Assembly (NCBI GenBank): GCA_031275395.1 | Contig: JAISOU010000010.1 | Location: 1 to 28,343, forward strand | From: Helicobacteraceae bacterium | Lineage (GTDB): Bacteria; Campylobacterota; Campylobacteria; Campylobacterales; SZUA-545 | Length of the DNA: 28,343 bases | Direction of reading: 5' to 3' | Shown: positions 1 to 7,107 of the stretch, in pieces | Position numbering within the stretch: the stretch's first letter is position 1 | Layout of the letters: every line of letters starts with the position of its first letter | Notes under the pieces: model-generated | Told to the model about the DNA's origin: nothing | The model's database searches: none | Seen by the model: the letters and a program-made list of their open reading frames with translations, nothing else | Position numbers and translations under genes: made by a program

Positions 1-100
1 TGTCAACTTTTAACTAATTTTTTTATTAAGAATTGCAAAATAATTCTTTTATGATCTGAATTAAACAGGTATTTTGTAGCGCTGGTTTATAAGTCAATAA

Positions 101-150
101 ACGCCGTTACGTCCGCGAAAGTCCCGCCGAAAAGCGGAGCAAAACGGCGT
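101..150. repeat. Inverted repeat in left intergenic region
   Basis: ACGCCGTT at 101-108 pairs perfectly with AACGGCGT at 143-150. Inside it TCCGC (112-116) pairs with GCGGA (134-138). The element lies downstream of the minus-strand TorD gene, so it could act as a transcription end structure or be a REP-like element. There is no run of T after the stem on either strand, so a simple intrinsic terminator is not supported. The rest of 1-264 holds no gene I can support. Confidence 0.5.
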
Positions 151-264
151 AAAGCGCGGGGGATTGGCGCTTGCGCTAAGCGGCGCTTCGTATTACGAGC
201 GTCTGCTTTGCCGCTTTGATATTCTTTCGTATCGTTAGGTATTGGCGGACGTAAATAACGTAGT

Positions 265-861
265 TTAAGAGTAAAACTCCGCTTCAAAAAGCAGGAATCT
301 ATCTAAAAGATTGACGGCAAAACCGTAAAGAGCGATATTCGGATTTTTTTTAAGACGCGCTACGAAATTGGGCGCGAAAGGGTTTATGATCTCTTTGTAT
401 AGTTTTTGCGCGGCGATCGCGCTTTGTTCTTCGCCTTGCGCGCTTTGACGGTTTAGGCGCGACATTAACGCGAAAATAAAGCCGAGATTATCCTCGTTTT
501 CGCTGAACTTTTGCGAATCTTTTATTAACGCGCGATTTTTTAATATCTCTCTTACGATTGCAAGCGGTTTGCCCGCCTCTTGTTCGTCGTAATATCTTGA
601 GGCGTTCATTGGAACAATCTCGCCAAAAGGGATCAAAAACAGCGCGGAAAACTCCTCGCCAAGCGCGTCAAAACCGCCCTCTTTTTCTAGCGCCTCTCTT
701 AAGAGTTTAACGTTTTGGCAAGCCTCTTTGTCAAAATCGCTATCCTCGATCGCCTTTAGCGCCGTGATCGTATCTTCGGGTTTTTTATGCGCCGCCCCAT
801 AGACAAAAAGCAAACTTAACGCGCCGTATAAAACCGATCGCGCCGCGTTTAATTCATACAT
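265..861 (-). CDS. TorD/DmsD-family molybdoenzyme maturation chaperone
   Basis: The 198-residue product has the size and all-helical character of TorD-family chaperones, which bind the twin-arginine signal of a molybdoenzyme and hold the apoprotein for cofactor insertion in the cytoplasm. The central segment EEFSALFLIPFGEIVP followed by NASRYYDEQEAGKP (about residues 68-98) matches the family's loop region (Y/F-x2-LF ... P ... Y-x-D/E). There is no signal peptide or membrane segment, as expected. GGAG lies 6 bases upstream of the ATG. It follows the ferredoxin gene by 62 bases on the same strand and is probably cotranscribed. Comparable pairs sit upstream of formate dehydrogenase genes in Campylobacterota, so the client enzyme is probably encoded beyond the left edge. 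That client is inference; the family call is fairly safe. Confidence 0.8.
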   Translation of the reverse strand: MYELNAARSVLYGALSLLFVYGAAHKKPEDTITALKAIEDSDFDKEACQNVKLLREALEKEGGFDALGEEFSALFLIPFGEIVPMNASRYYDEQEAGKPLAIVREILKNRALIKDSQKFSENEDNLGFIFALMSRLNRQSAQGEEQSAIAAQKLYKEIINPFAPNFVARLKKNPNIALYGFAVNLLDRFLLFEAEFYS

Positions 862-923
862 TTTTTACTCCGTTCCTACCGCTAAAAATATTTTGCGTTT
901 TAGCGGGATTTTAATTTGATTTG

Positions 924-2219
924 TTAAGCGTTTTTATACTCTAGCATAGCTTTGATCATCACCTTTGGTTTGCACTCCGCGCAACAGCTTAAAGAGCGTA
1001 TTTTCGCTTCGTCGCCCGCGAAAAGCGGCGCGATTACGGCGATTGTCTTTGCGATCGATTTGCTTGTCGCGAAAGGCTTGCCGCACTCGACGCAAAAAAA
1101 CGCTTCGTCTTTAGCGACTACGCGCTGGGCAAACCAGCTTGGATTTAACGCGATCGCGCCGCCTTTGATAGCGATCGCCTTTTCCGGGCAGATCGCCCCG
1201 CATTCGCCGCACAGCGAACAGAGCGCGTCGCAGGCTCTTAAAACGCCCTCCGTTTCGTCGGCGCTAAGCGCGGCGCTTACGCAGTTTTGCGCGCACGCGG
1301 CGCAGAGCGAACACCTGTCCCAATCGACCTCGATCGCGCCGAAACGATCGCTTTCGACGATGCCAAAATCGCGATCGCCAACCGCCCTGCGAAGCCTTGT
1401 CGCGAAAACGGCGCGGGCGTTTAAGCCGCTAAGATCGGCGGCGTAATCGCTGGAGACGATCGGTTGCGCGGCGTCGATCTCGCCGATCGTCAAAATCGCT
1501 TTTTTGCCGTAGATCGCGCCCCAAACGTCGTTTAGAACGCGCTGGGCTTGCGCGCTAATCTCGCAAGCGGTGACAATCTGCGAACCGCTCTCTTGTAACA
1601 GGGTTAAAAGCGCGGTTTCGCTCAACATATCGCCGTTTGGAACGACAAACGGCGCGACGCCCGAAGGCAAACTACAGGCTTCAAGATTTTCAATCGTTTT
1701 TTCATCGACAATTAACGGGATAAGCCCCTCGTAAAGCCTCGCGATCTTTTCAAACGCAAACGATCCCAACGCGCCAAGCTCGATCGCGCCCGTAGGGCAA
1801 ACCCCGACGCATTTTGCGCAAGAGGAGCAGAGATCCGCCGCGTATTTAAGCCTATGCGTTTCTTCGTCCTTGACGATCGCGCCTTCCGGACAGGCTTGCG
1901 CGCAGAGAGCGCAACTATCGCCGACCTTTTCGTGGTAGTGGCAAATCTTGTGATCGTAGTCGATCTTACGATCAAGATCGGCGCGATCAAAGGCGATCGC
2001 TCTCGCCTCGTATAAAATCCGTAAAATCTTAGCTTGCGTTTTTGGATCGCTTCGGCTTCGCGCCAAAAAAAGGTCGATCTCCCGCGCGTAGATTTGCGCC
2101 GCGCCGCTTCTGTTCGCAACCAAATAGCCTACGGATTCTTGCGCCGTAAAGTCAAAATCGTCCGTTAATATCGATTGGATCGCTTCGGGCGCGTCTTGGA
2201 GCAAAAACTCTTTTAACAA
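924..2219 (-). CDS. Four-cluster 4Fe-4S ferredoxin-like protein with C-terminal zinc-ribbon-like motif
   Basis: This 431-residue cytoplasmic protein has two ferredoxin modules. The first has C93, C103, C106 and C110-P, then CSSCAKCVGVCP at 131-142. The second, near residues 297-350, has CSLCAACAQNC and CSLCGECGAICP. Each module should bind two [4Fe-4S] clusters. The C-terminus adds CVECGK and, about 45 residues later, CCAEC, which looks like a zinc ribbon or extra metal site. The likely role is electron transfer to or maturation of the oxidoreductase served by the adjacent TorD chaperone. The start is TTG at 2219, chosen because AAGGAAG lies just upstream and no ATG fits better. It is the first gene of a two-gene minus-strand unit. 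An open frame at 952-1446 on the other strand is a shadow. Confidence 0.85.
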   Translation of the reverse strand: MLKEFLLQDAPEAIQSILTDDFDFTAQESVGYLVANRSGAAQIYAREIDLFLARSRSDPKTQAKILRILYEARAIAFDRADLDRKIDYDHKICHYHEKVGDSCALCAQACPEGAIVKDEETHRLKYAADLCSSCAKCVGVCPTGAIELGALGSFAFEKIARLYEGLIPLIVDEKTIENLEACSLPSGVAPFVVPNGDMLSETALLTLLQESGSQIVTACEISAQAQRVLNDVWGAIYGKKAILTIGEIDAAQPIVSSDYAADLSGLNARAVFATRLRRAVGDRDFGIVESDRFGAIEVDWDRCSLCAACAQNCVSAALSADETEGVLRACDALCSLCGECGAICPEKAIAIKGGAIALNPSWFAQRVVAKDEAFFCVECGKPFATSKSIAKTIAVIAPLFAGDEAKIRSLSCCAECKPKVMIKAMLEYKNA

Positions 2220-2242
2220 CTCGCTTCCTTTTGAAAAATTAA

Positions 2243-2248
2243 ATTATA
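2243..2248 (-). promoter_or_regulatory. Putative -10 box for the ferredoxin-torD unit
   Basis: TATAAT on the minus strand, about 24 bases before the TTG start at 2219, in a very AT-rich spacer between two divergent genes. No good -35 hexamer is visible, which is normal for the main sigma factor of Campylobacterota. The call rests on the hexamer and its position only. Confidence 0.4.
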
Positions 2249-2346
2249 AAACTAATTTCTTAACTTTATATTATTTTTGCTTTTTTATTTGCTAAGGAGC
2301 GCTTTGCTACGCTCGTTAATTTGGATCGCCATAAAAGGAGGCGGCT

Positions 2347-4704
2347 GTGTATGAGGTTTTTATAAAGACGATTAGGGCGATGAACAGCGCGGATCGCTCT
2401 TGGCAACTCTCTTTGGCGCTGACTTTAAGCCTATTTGTCGGGCTTGCGCCCTCTTTCGCGCCGCACCTGATCGTTATCTGCCTGCTGGCGTTTTTCCTTA
2501 ACGTGCATATCGGGATTTTTATCGTCGGCTGCGGGATCTTTACCGCGATTAGCTACGTCGTCGATCCTTGGATCGAAGCTCTTGGCTACTATCTTTTGAC
2601 GCTGCCTAGCTTGGAGGCGTTCTGGACGTATCTTTACAACGACGCTTGGCTGAGTTTAACAAACTTCAACCACACTATGGTTATCGGCTCTTTTGCCGCT
2701 GCGCTAGTTAGCGCCGTCCCGTCGTTTTTCTTTTTTCAACTCCTAACGCGCAATTATCGGCTGATTCTCTCGAAAATCCCCGTTCTGCGCGCTATGCTCG
2801 AAGAGCCAAAACCGAAAAAACCCGCGCTAATTCGCTGGCTTGGGCTGATCGTTTTTGTCGTTTTGTTTGGCGGCGCGGCGGTTTTTTGCCTCCTTTTTCT
2901 TGATTCTATCTTGAAAAATTATCTTGAATCGGCGTTAAGCAAACCTATTGGAAAAGAGGTTACGATCGAGCGGTTAGAAACCTCGTTCAGCCCGCTTGCG
3001 ATTACGATTGAAAATACGCAGATTCCGCACAGTAAAAATAGTATGAAAAACGCCGTAGAGATCGAACGGATCGCGTTTAATTTAGATGTGGCAAATCTGT
3101 TTCATAAAAAGGTTTTGATCGACGAACTTTCCGCGCAGGGCGTCGTTTTAGATAGCGATCGTAAAAGCCCCTCTAAGGATATAGTAAAAACCAAAGAGGA
3201 GATCGAGGAGGAAAAGGCAAAGTTAGAGGCGAGCAAAAACGCTCCGTCGTTCGTCGACGAGTTGGCAAAAGAGCTGCCCGATCCCAAAACGATCCTTAAA
3301 AACGAATCGCTCTTAACGCTAACGGAGGGCAAAAAGATCGAAGCGCGTTTGAACGAAATAAAAGTTTTTTGGAACGAAACGGCAAAAACCAAGTTTAACA
3401 AAAGCGCTTTCTCCGATCTTGAAAAATCGTATAATGATCTGATAGCAAGGTCGAAAAAGATCAAAGACGAAAAGGAACTTTTAGCGGTCGTAGAGGACGC
3501 CAAAGCGCTTCGTAAAGCGTTAAAAGATCGTAAAGAAGAATACGCCGAATTGGTTAAACGTTTTGAAAAAGAGCGCGACGAGGCAAAAGAGCTGATCAAG
3601 AGGTTGGCGCAACTGCCAAAAGAGGATTATGAAGCGCTTCGTAAAAAATACAGCTTTAATATAGACGGATCGATCAATCTAGCCGAAACGCTTTTAGGAA
3701 TCGAGATTAGCGATTACGTCGATCGGGCGCAGGAGCTTTATGGTATCGCAAAGCCCTATTTAGACGACGCGTTAGAGGCTAAAACCGCCGTAAAAGGCGA
3801 ACCTCTGCCTAAGCCTGAACGCGGAAAAAGCAGAATCGTAACCTTTGCAGAGCGCGATCCGAAACCAGATTTCTTGCTTAAAAAAGCGGCGTTCGATTTA
3901 ACGACGCAAGAGGGCAACCTGTATCTAGCCTCTTTGACGGGCGCGACCGATAATCAAAAGATCGTAAAAGCGCCAATGAACCTTCTAATCAAAAGCGAGC
4001 GGGTTAAAGATTTTGATTCGCTTAGTTTTAGCTGGACGCGAGATCGCTACAAGAATAACGACGATCGTTTCAGTCTTGCGTGGATAGGAGCTTATCAAAA
4101 GGGCTTTAGTAAAGGCAAGTTTTTTATGAAAAGCGCTAAGATGGACTGGAATCTAGCGGGGCTGATTAAAGAGGGGTTATTGGTTAAATCAGACACCGAA
4201 TTGGGCGTTCTTTTTAGAGAAACCGCGCTGGGCGTAGAAAAACCTAAAACCGAGTTAGAAAAACTGCTTGCCGACACGCTGGAAGGATTAAATCGCTTTT
4301 CGATCAAAATACGTTTTTGGGGCAAACCGCTTAAACCGGATAGCAAGCTTGAAAGCGATTTAGACGATCAGATCAAAAAACGCTTCAAAGCGGCTTTAGA
4401 AAAACGGCTAAAATTGTACGAGGCGGAATTAAAAGCGCAAATCGAGGCGATCGCCAAAAAAGAGCTTGAAAAATTAGGCGCGAGCGAAGCCGATATAGCC
4501 GCGATCGGGAAGGTAATCAAGGGCGAAACGGATTTAATAACCGCGCTTGAAGAGCGAACGGGCAAAACTCTATCCGAAGAGGCGCTTAAAAAAGAGTTGC
4601 AAAAAGCGATCCACGAACGCTTGAAGGCGGAAAAAGCCAAAATTCAGGATTCGATTAAGCAAGAATCGGGTAAAAACTTAAAAAAACTTTTGGAGGGCAA
4701 ATGA
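2347..4704 (+). CDS. Fused TIGR03546/TIGR03545-type membrane protein
   Basis: The 785-residue protein has two parts. Residues 1-155 are hydrophobic with several membrane helices and resemble the DUF2062-like TIGR03546 family. After a further helix near 163-188, the rest is a large, charged, probably periplasmic region resembling TIGR03545. It starts with an AsmA-like stretch (KPIGKEVTIERLETSFSPLA) and then has long Lys/Glu-rich coiled-coil segments (about 275-420 and 670-785). In other outer-membrane bacteria these families usually occur as two adjacent genes; here they are one reading frame. The start is GTG at 2347, with AAGGAGG ending 5-6 bases before it. The stop overlaps the next gene by ATGA. 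Function is unknown; an envelope or lipid-transport role is only suggested by the AsmA-like part. Confidence 0.75.
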   Translation: MYEVFIKTIRAMNSADRSWQLSLALTLSLFVGLAPSFAPHLIVICLLAFFLNVHIGIFIVGCGIFTAISYVVDPWIEALGYYLLTLPSLEAFWTYLYNDAWLSLTNFNHTMVIGSFAAALVSAVPSFFFFQLLTRNYRLILSKIPVLRAMLEEPKPKKPALIRWLGLIVFVVLFGGAAVFCLLFLDSILKNYLESALSKPIGKEVTIERLETSFSPLAITIENTQIPHSKNSMKNAVEIERIAFNLDVANLFHKKVLIDELSAQGVVLDSDRKSPSKDIVKTKEEIEEEKAKLEASKNAPSFVDELAKELPDPKTILKNESLLTLTEGKKIEARLNEIKVFWNETAKTKFNKSAFSDLEKSYNDLIARSKKIKDEKELLAVVEDAKALRKALKDRKEEYAELVKRFEKERDEAKELIKRLAQLPKEDYEALRKKYSFNIDGSINLAETLLGIEISDYVDRAQELYGIAKPYLDDALEAKTAVKGEPLPKPERGKSRIVTFAERDPKPDFLLKKAAFDLTTQEGNLYLASLTGATDNQKIVKAPMNLLIKSERVKDFDSLSFSWTRDRYKNNDDRFSLAWIGAYQKGFSKGKFFMKSAKMDWNLAGLIKEGLLVKSDTELGVLFRETALGVEKPKTELEKLLADTLEGLNRFSIKIRFWGKPLKPDSKLESDLDDQIKKRFKAALEKRLKLYEAELKAQIEAIAKKELEKLGASEADIAAIGKVIKGETDLITALEERTGKTLSEEALKKELQKAIHERLKAEKAKIQDSIKQESGKNLKKLLEGK

Positions 4705-5474
4705 AATCATCGGGCAAGATAGACGGCGTTTTGATCGCCATAATCGCCGCTTTAGCGGTGGGTTGCGTCGCGGCTTATTTTCTCGCGTGGAAGCCTAATT
4801 CGCAATCCGCCGTTACGGCGCAAGCGCAGGCGGCTAAGCAAACGTTAAAAGAGGTTGGCGAAAAGCCTGACGGAGCCGCCGAAGAGTCGGCGGGCGATCC
4901 GCTTCAAGCGGAAGAAAACTTTGAGGCGGGAGTCGATGCGGAGGATGACGAGGACTACAAAAAGGCCGCCGACTACTATAAAAAAGCGTGCGACGCGAAC
5001 CACTACGAGGCTTGTTATAATTTGGGCTACTTATACGACGAGGGCTTCGAGGGTATTCAGAAAAATCATAGGCGAGCCAACAGGTTGTACGAAAAAGCGT
5101 GCGAAGGCGACTTTTGGAGCGCATGCACGGATTTGGGCTATAACTACGACGAGGGTCTTGGAGTAAAGCAAGATCACGTTAAGGCAAACGAGCTGTATAA
5201 CAAAGCGTGCGACGGCGGCGATATGCTAGGTTGCAATAATTTGGGCTACTCTTATCAGATCGGCGAAGGAATCGAGAAAAATCTTGATAAAGCGCTAGCG
5301 CTTTTCATACTATCTTGCGAAGGCGACGAATCGTTAGGCTGCTATAACCTTGGCGATCTTTACAAAGACGGAACGGGCGTGAAAAAAGACCCTAAGACCG
5401 CCGCTAAATATTACGAAAAAGCGTGCGATTTGGGCGATTCCGACGCTTGCAACAAAGCCGAAGAGCTTAAATAG
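4701..5474 (+). CDS. Membrane-anchored Sel1-repeat protein (Hcp-like, cysteine-paired)
   Basis: This 257-residue protein has an N-terminal hydrophobic anchor (about residues 9-30), a low-complexity Ala/Glu linker to about 80, then five Sel1-like repeats. Each repeat carries a pair of cysteines separated by seven residues (ACDANHYEAC, ACEGDFWSAC, ACDGGDMLGC, SCEGDESLGC, ACDLGDSDAC), usually followed by the LGYxYxxG motif. This disulfide pattern is characteristic of the Helicobacter cysteine-rich (Hcp) proteins, so the repeats should sit in the periplasm. The Cys in the anchor (AVGC) is not a convincing lipobox because hydrophobic residues follow it. The gene overlaps the preceding one by four bases (ATGA), suggesting translational coupling and a shared envelope role. 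Ligand is unknown. Confidence 0.8.
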   Translation: MKSSGKIDGVLIAIIAALAVGCVAAYFLAWKPNSQSAVTAQAQAAKQTLKEVGEKPDGAAEESAGDPLQAEENFEAGVDAEDDEDYKKAADYYKKACDANHYEACYNLGYLYDEGFEGIQKNHRRANRLYEKACEGDFWSACTDLGYNYDEGLGVKQDHVKANELYNKACDGGDMLGCNNLGYSYQIGEGIEKNLDKALALFILSCEGDESLGCYNLGDLYKDGTGVKKDPKTAAKYYEKACDLGDSDACNKAEELK

Positions 5475-5520
5475 CGTTTAGCCGCGATCCCTTTTAGATT
5501 GCGGCGGCTTTCGTCGTTAA

Positions 5521-5540
5521 AAAACCCGCGATCGGGTTTT
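5521..5540 (+). terminator. Probable terminator after the Sel1 gene
   Basis: AAAACCCG and CGGGTTTT form a perfect 8-base-pair stem around a CGAT loop, ending in TTTT, 47 bases after the Sel1 stop codon. The T run is short. It could work in both directions, because the decayed toxin-antitoxin genes converge on it. Confidence 0.55.
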
Positions 5541-5616
5541 GATTAAGGCGAACCAATATGCGCGTCGAGATAGACGGAACGGGCGTGGAAAAAATGTTCG
5601 CCTCTTCGCTTTTGGA

Positions 5617-5910
5617 TTAAACCGTTGCCGAAGTTTGAGGCGAAACGGTTATCGTCAATCGCATATCGCACGCTTTTGCCAGCCTTTTCAGAAAAGCGAT
5701 CGACGGATTTAATTCTCCGCGCTCCAATTTGCTGATATTTGCCTACGACGTTCCGATTCGTCGCGCAAGCTCGCGTTGGGTCAGATTGCGCTTTAATCTC
5801 GCGTCGATCGCGGCTTTCATAACTTGATATTCGGGTTCGAGCGCGTCGTATTCGGCTTTAAGCGTTTCATTTGCGGCAAACGCGCGTTCTTTATACGCTT
5901 GATGAGTCAT
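5617..5910 (-). pseudogene. HigA-like XRE antitoxin interrupted by an amber codon
   Basis: The frame starts with ATG at 5910 (GGAGA a few bases upstream) and runs 55 codons to TAG at 5743-5745. It then continues in the same frame for 41 sense codons to TAA at 5617-5619. The full 97-residue product would be a normal-length Xre-type antitoxin. The helix-turn-helix reads LTQRELARRIGTS, stop, ANISKLERGELNPS. Relatives normally have Gln at the stop position, so a single CAG-to-TAG change explains it. The truncated 55-residue peptide lacks the recognition helix and should not bind DNA. The start codon shares one base with the toxin stop codon, the usual HigBA arrangement. Confidence 0.85.
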
Positions 5911-6239
5911 TACTTTCTCCTTTGATAATCGTCGTAGCAGCGTTTGGCGCGTTCCATTTCGCCAACCGGCGTTTTTTGCGTCTTTTTGACGAAGCCATAG
6001 AGTAAAATCAACTTTTTCGCCTCCGCCGCAAAGTAAAAAATCCGCGCTATATCGCTTGCATATTGAACGCGAAGTTCCCAGATCGCGCCGTCGATATGTT
6101 TGCGAACGGTTCGCGCAAGCTCGCGCCTTGCGCTTCAAGCAGGTCGATTAAGCGTAAAGCCTTCGCCGCGAGTTTCGGCGCAAGAAACCGCGACGGGACA
6201 TTCGCCGTTTGCCTTTTCATAGTATTCAACCGACCACAT
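5910..6239 (-). pseudogene. RelE/HigB (Gp49-like) toxin gene broken by two frameshifts
   Basis: The protein is readable only by changing frame twice. Frame 1 from ATG at 6239 gives MWSVEYYEKANGECPVAV. The next frame gives APKLAAKALRLIDLLEAQG and LREPF. The third gives HIDGAIWELRVQYASDIARI and GFVKKTQKTPVGEMERAKR, ending YDDYQRRK at TAA 5910-5912. These are the successive blocks of the phage-derived Gp49/HigB-type RNase toxin family. The first shift (near 6185) also removes a few expected residues; the second (near 6100) looks like a one-base loss. No catalytically complete toxin can be made. With the amber codon in the antitoxin, this is a dead locus with three independent lesions. Confidence 0.85.
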
Positions 6240-6244
6240 ACGCG

Positions 6245-6250
6245 ATTATA
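6245..6250 (-). promoter_or_regulatory. -10 box of the decayed toxin-antitoxin operon
   Basis: TATAAT on the minus strand lies only 5 bases before the toxin ATG at 6239 and no Shine-Dalgarno sequence is visible between them. If used, it would give an almost leaderless transcript. The candidate -35 is weak (TTCGTC). Confidence 0.4.
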
Positions 6251-6371
6251 TCATATATAATATCATAGACGAATTCGCTTGGGCGGGTTTGGGGCGCGTT
6301 GCAAAGCGTAGGAGCAAGCGGTTGGCGTTTGATTTATTGTGGCGATTTACATACTTGTCGCTTTTGCGAAA

Positions 6372-6389
6372 GCGGCATAAAAATTGCTT
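6372..6389 (+). promoter_or_regulatory. Sigma-54 (RpoN) -24/-12 promoter of flgD-flgE
   Basis: GCGGCATAAAAATTGCTT has the invariant GG (6374-6375) and GC (6386-6387) separated by exactly ten bases, with the TTGCTT form of the -12 element. It is about 50 bases upstream of the flgD start. RpoN control of hook genes is established in Campylobacter and Helicobacter, which supports the call. Confidence 0.8.
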
Positions 6390-6435
6390 ATTTATAGGCA
6401 ACAACAGGCGCGGCTACGCGTCAAGGAGGGCTTAT

Positions 6436-7107
6436 ATGGCGACGGAAGCAATCGATTTTATGGGCGGAACGACTAACGCAACGATAACCTACAATCCAAA
6501 CAGCGTTTTGGATAAGGATTCTTTTCTAAAACTTTTGCTCGTTCAACTTCAATATCAAGACCCGACAAGTCCTATGGACACGGACAAAATGCTATCGCAA
6601 ACGGCGGATATGGCGGTGATCGAATCGCAGGCGAATATCCAAAAGGCGATGGAGAATATGGTCGATCAGTTTAAGCTCACAAGCGCGTATCAGTTGATCG
6701 GCGCGGTGGGCAAATTAGCGGATACGGGGCTGAATGCCGTCCAATTTGGGCAAAGCGGCGTGGAATATAAAGACTCTCTTTTCTACGAAGAAGATTTTGA
6801 AAACGGGCTTTTAATCATTACCAATTCAAGCGGCGATCAGGTCAGAGCGGCGACGATCAGCTACGGCTTCGCGGGTTTGCAGGAGTTTGTCTGGGACGGC
6901 AAAAACAGCGCGGGCGAAGCCGTCCCCCCCGGCGTTTATTCGATTCGCGCCGAATATACGGGAAGCGCGAGCGGCAAAACCTACACAAGCGATCTCGGCG
7001 TTTATCCGATCGAATCGGTTTCGCTAGATCAATCGACTCCGCGCCTGTATCTAGGCGGCGCATACTATACGTTAGATCAGATTGTAGCGATTAAAGATAG
7101 AAAATGA
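6436..7107 (+). CDS. flgD: Flagellar hook-assembly scaffold (hook cap) FlgD
   Basis: FlgD caps the growing hook and directs polymerisation of FlgE subunits. The 223-residue product has the N-terminal family signature FLKLLLVQLQYQDPTSPMDT (about 28-47) followed by QTADMAVIESQANIQKAMEN. The C-terminal half has the FlgD Ig-like/tudor region with WDGKNSAGEAVPPGVY, the usual WDG-x-D/N-x2-G-x4-G-x-Y motif. The frame is open back to 6289, but the start is placed at ATG 6436 because AAGGAGG lies 5-6 bases upstream and the extension lies across the sigma-54 promoter. The stop overlaps the next gene by ATGA, so the two are translationally coupled. Confidence is high. Confidence 0.93.
   Translation: MATEAIDFMGGTTNATITYNPNSVLDKDSFLKLLLVQLQYQDPTSPMDTDKMLSQTADMAVIESQANIQKAMENMVDQFKLTSAYQLIGAVGKLADTGLNAVQFGQSGVEYKDSLFYEEDFENGLLIITNSSGDQVRAATISYGFAGLQEFVWDGKNSAGEAVPPGVYSIRAEYTGSASGKTYTSDLGVYPIESVSLDQSTPRLYLGGAYYTLDQIVAIKDRK

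Noticed and set aside
87-287. 66-codon minus-strand frame at the left edge
   Set aside because: It overlaps the start of the torD-like gene's 3' end region, is Arg/Pro-rich, covers the inverted repeat at 101-150, and has no recognisable domain.
952-1446. 164-codon plus-strand frame inside the ferredoxin gene
   Set aside because: It is antisense to a gene with clear cysteine motifs; the length follows from biased codon use (Ala/Ser-rich shadow).
5556-5619. 20-codon plus-strand frame starting MRVEIDGTG
   Set aside because: It is too short to judge, lacks a clear ribosome binding site and lies between the Sel1 terminator and the decayed antitoxin.
6289-6435. 49-codon N-terminal extension of FlgD
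   Set aside because: It begins upstream of the sigma-54 promoter, is Arg/Lys-rich unlike any FlgD, and a much better ribosome binding site precedes ATG 6436.
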